Origin: an uncultured Saprospiraceae bacterium
GTDB lineage: Bacteria > Bacteroidota > Bacteroidia > Chitinophagales > Saprospiraceae
DNA length: 34,649 nucleotides
Assembly: GCA_938016265.1 (NCBI GenBank)
Contig: CALLWB010000139.1
Span: forward strand, 1-34,649
Reading direction: 5' to 3'
Below, one piece after another: positions 32,704 to 34,649 of the stretch. The notes beneath the pieces were generated by a model. It was not told the origin of the DNA, searched no databases, and worked only from the letters and a program-made list of their open reading frames with translations. The translations under genes were made by a program, and so were the position numbers. The stretch's first letter is position 1, and each line of letters starts with the position of its first letter.

Positions 32704-34314
32704 ATGATCCGTTTCTACCTATTGGTGCTCTTAGTGGCTTGTTTGAATCGCACAAATGCGCAAACGACGATAGTCGTAAACTCAAAAGCAAATATCTTTG
32801 GAGCAGGAAAGCTTGTTCCTCCGTCTCCGGGAGGTGGAGGTGGAGGAGAACTGCCAGCAGAATTGCCGTTGGATTCTTGTATCGGATTTGTGGTTTTTCC
32901 CAGTATAATAGGGAATGTTTCTTGTTGTAATGGGGGGGCATCCTTTAATCCACCAGATGGAGGAGCTTTTGCGAGCAGTTCAACAAATATCCAGTCTTTT
33001 GGTGGGATATCTGGAATAATTCACAATGGGAAGACCATGTTTTTGGTCGGCGTGTTCTTAAACAATACGTCCCCTGTTGCTCCAGCCCCTAGCAGACTTG
33101 ACTTTACAAACAATGCTAATTTTAATGATTTAAATCCCGAAATTAACCAAACATTTTTTATAGGAGATGGACGTACTGGGGCTGGAACGGGAGCACTCCA
33201 AAAGTACTATGTTCCTCAAGGGGCTACACGGCTTTTCCTTGGTTTTGCTGATGGCCTTGAATTTGACAATCAACCAGGCTATTACGTAGACAATGTCGGT
33301 CAGTTAGTTGTAGAAATAGAGACCAACGAATCTTCTGCTTTAGAGATTACAGACATCTATAGCACAAATACCACCTGCGGGGTTGATAACGGTTTAATTT
33401 TCGTTACAGCAACTGGAGGTTGCGGAGAAATTGCCTATTCCATTGATGGGACCAACTTTCAACTTTCCAACAACTTTGAAAACTTACCACCAGGAAACTA
33501 CACCGTATATGTTCAAGACAACCACAGTGGGCAAGACACCCAAATGGTATCAATTGATCCTAGTGGGCTGCCTTCTGCTACGTTTGCTGACGCCGTTTCG
33601 ACTTCATGCGGCCAATCTAATGGGACGATTTTAGTAGATGCCGGACCAGGCAATTTTGAGTATTCCATCAACGGAAATAATTATCAACCTGACAATGAGT
33701 TTTTGAATTTGGCCCCTGGAGATTATACCGTGTTTGTAAAAGATGAAAATGGGTGTTTGTCAACGAACAATGTCCAAATAGCAAGCTCTCCAGCAATATC
33801 CATACATAGCATCGAAGGTTTTCAAGCAGATTGTGGAGAAAGCGATGGTGGTTTTTCGGTGGACTATGAAGGAGGAACAGGGCTGGCTCAACTCGCGCTG
33901 AATGGCGGCAGTTATCAAAACAATTTTTCCTTTAATAACCTACCCGGAGGAGAATACCACCTCCAATTGAAGGATGAGGCGCAATGCGTAATAGATACAG
34001 TATATAACCTGACCCAGGATGATTGTCCAATGTATATTCCTAACGCATTCACCCCAAACAAGGATGGAATTAATGATCAATTTAAAATTTACCCACACCC
34101 TGATTTTAATGGGGAGTTTACCTCCTTTCGAGTTTTTGACAGATGGGGCGGAATCGTTTTTTACGCCCAAAATTTCAATCCCTCAGATGTCGGATGGAAT
34201 GGAACTCACAGAGGGAAAGAGCTAGGAACAGGCGTCTACATTTATTTTATAGAATATCGATCTGAAAGTGGAAGTCCAGAAATACGCAGGGGAGACCTCA
34301 CCCTTGTTAAATAA
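32704..34314 (+). CDS. SprB-repeat cell-surface protein with lectin-like domain and gliding-motility-associated (type IX, type B) C-terminus
   Basis: A 536-residue exported protein. The signal peptide ends near residue 19 (TNAQ). A linker PPSPGGGGGGELPAELP leads to a beta-sandwich domain (about 58-205) ending YYVPQGATRLFLGFADGL and YYVDNVGQLVVEI, resembling PA-IL/PEP-CTERM-type lectin sandwiches. Three SprB-type repeats follow (from about 213, 292 and 364), each with a Cys-Gly near the start, YSI(D/N)G-x-N-(F/Y)Q and L-x-P-G-x-Y-x-V. YIPNAFTPNKDGINDQFKIY (from about 443) opens the gliding-motility-associated C-terminal domain, with FDRWGGIVFY and GVYIYFIEYR. It should be exported through the type IX system and surface-bound, perhaps for adhesion. 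A G7 tract at 32932-32938 is a slippage-prone site. A broken copy lies at 28615. Confidence 0.92.
   Translation: MIRFYLLVLLVACLNRTNAQTTIVVNSKANIFGAGKLVPPSPGGGGGGELPAELPLDSCIGFVVFPSIIGNVSCCNGGASFNPPDGGAFASSSTNIQSFGGISGIIHNGKTMFLVGVFLNNTSPVAPAPSRLDFTNNANFNDLNPEINQTFFIGDGRTGAGTGALQKYYVPQGATRLFLGFADGLEFDNQPGYYVDNVGQLVVEIETNESSALEITDIYSTNTTCGVDNGLIFVTATGGCGEIAYSIDGTNFQLSNNFENLPPGNYTVYVQDNHSGQDTQMVSIDPSGLPSATFADAVSTSCGQSNGTILVDAGPGNFEYSINGNNYQPDNEFLNLAPGDYTVFVKDENGCLSTNNVQIASSPAISIHSIEGFQADCGESDGGFSVDYEGGTGLAQLALNGGSYQNNFSFNNLPGGEYHLQLKDEAQCVIDTVYNLTQDDCPMYIPNAFTPNKDGINDQFKIYPHPDFNGEFTSFRVFDRWGGIVFYAQNFNPSDVGWNGTHRGKELGTGVYIYFIEYRSESGSPEIRRGDLTLVK
32880..33070. repeat. Duplicated segment inside the cargo gene, copy B part 1
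   Basis: Partner of 28615-28803, nearly identical apart from a few substitutions and two extra G residues here. It ends at ACGT (33067-33070), the same four bases found at the junction in copy A and at 34346-34349. Confidence 0.85.
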
Positions 34315-34345
34315 TCCCGGATGAAACACCAACTAGCTATCGGCG

Positions 34346-34649
34346 ACGTTAGTCGCCAGCAACGGTAGAACGATACTCCATGTTGAATTGATCGTCAGTA
34401 CTTTACTGGCAATTGAAGTTGCCGCTATTTGGCTCGTTCACCATAATCACAAATAAATTAACAACCAACACACCAAAATCTACAATTTCCGAATCTATCC
34501 AGGGTAACAATGAATGAATAGATAAAAATGAAAGAAATAAAAGAGTTGGTAAGCAATTGGATTGCTCGCGGTTCCTCCACCAATAAAAAACGAGGCGCTA
34601 GTATCAAGTTACTTTTGATCCTCACCTTTTTCTGTATATCTAATAAGGC
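34346..34649. repeat. Duplicated segment downstream of the cargo gene, copy B part 2
   Basis: Partner of 28800-29091; it begins at ACGT (34346-34349) and continues past the window edge. Together with part 1 it shows the undeleted arrangement, in which 1279 bases separate the two parts. Confidence 0.85.
34528..34649 (+). CDS. Exported hypothetical protein, 5' end only
   Basis: The first 40 codons of a gene cut by the window edge. MKEIKELVSNWIARGSSTN is a basic leader, followed by a hydrophobic export segment (KLLLILTFFCISNKA). It is the longer partner of the frame at 28982, which lacks four codons after the methionine. It follows the SprB-repeat cargo gene by 213 bases on the same strand. Confidence 0.55.
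   Translation, partial: MKEIKELVSNWIARGSSTNKKRGASIKLLLILTFFCISNK

Noticed and set aside
1-34649. tRNA, rRNA or CRISPR array
   Set aside because: No cloverleaf, rRNA-like stretch or regularly spaced direct repeats were found on reading through.

Overview
The window comes from a Bacteroidota chromosome, most likely the Saprospiria (Saprospira, Lewinella or Haliscomenobacter relatives). This rests on several signs: two type IX secretion sorting tails (a type A tail on a beta-helix protein and a gliding-motility-associated tail on an SprB-repeat protein); a dockerin-like EF-hand tail of a kind I associate with Saprospiraceae exported proteins; a DUF5723-type outer-membrane protein; Bacteroidota -7 promoter boxes (TAnnTTTG); and AT-rich leaders without clear Shine-Dalgarno sites. 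I see no rRNA, tRNA, CRISPR array, integrase or intact transposase.

Region 1 (1-5111): a long imperfect palindrome (21-202) precedes a compact same-strand cluster. It holds a protein with a possible macro-domain-like core (224-835), three tandem tail-collar/MdpB-type proteins (916-2578), a Tat-exported solute-binding protein with no transporter beside it (2630-3865) and, after a hairpin, a PRMT-like methyltransferase (4068-5111). This is the most system-like part of the window. Region 2 (5112-7327): two secreted proteins, the second ending in paired EF-hand-like loops.

Region 3 (7594-21198): single genes and core metabolism on both strands. They are a superfamily 1 helicase with a nuclease-like tail, a saccharopine dehydrogenase-family enzyme, cytidine deaminase, a secreted pectate-lyase-like beta-helix, a small-molecule methyltransferase, a very unusual ClpB-like AAA+ protein (15677-18919), acetyl-CoA carboxylase subunit beta and class I aldolase. 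The ClpB-like protein has a dead first ATPase domain, no GYVG pore loop and a release-factor-like C-terminus without GGQ. I consider it the most novel single gene here.

Region 4 (21446-27574): a polysaccharide flippase with a probable leaderless promoter, a polytopic DUF6798-like membrane protein, a stand-alone PD-(D/E)xK nuclease plus DUF2075 helicase (a candidate defence gene) ended by strong hairpins, and a membrane-anchored SRPBCC protein.

Region 5 (28041-34649): an accessory region rich in decay and duplication. It has a cysteine-rich secreted protein, a MITE-like element, and a damaged copy (28615-29091) of sequence found at 32880-33070 and 34346-34649. That copy is missing 1279 bp between ACGT microhomologies and has lost 2 bp from a G tract. 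It is followed by a truncated secreted protein, about 1 kb with no convincing large gene but several inverted repeats, the DUF5723-type barrel protein, the SprB-repeat type IX cargo protein, and the start of a further exported protein cut by the window edge. All functions come from reading motifs by eye; no search was run.
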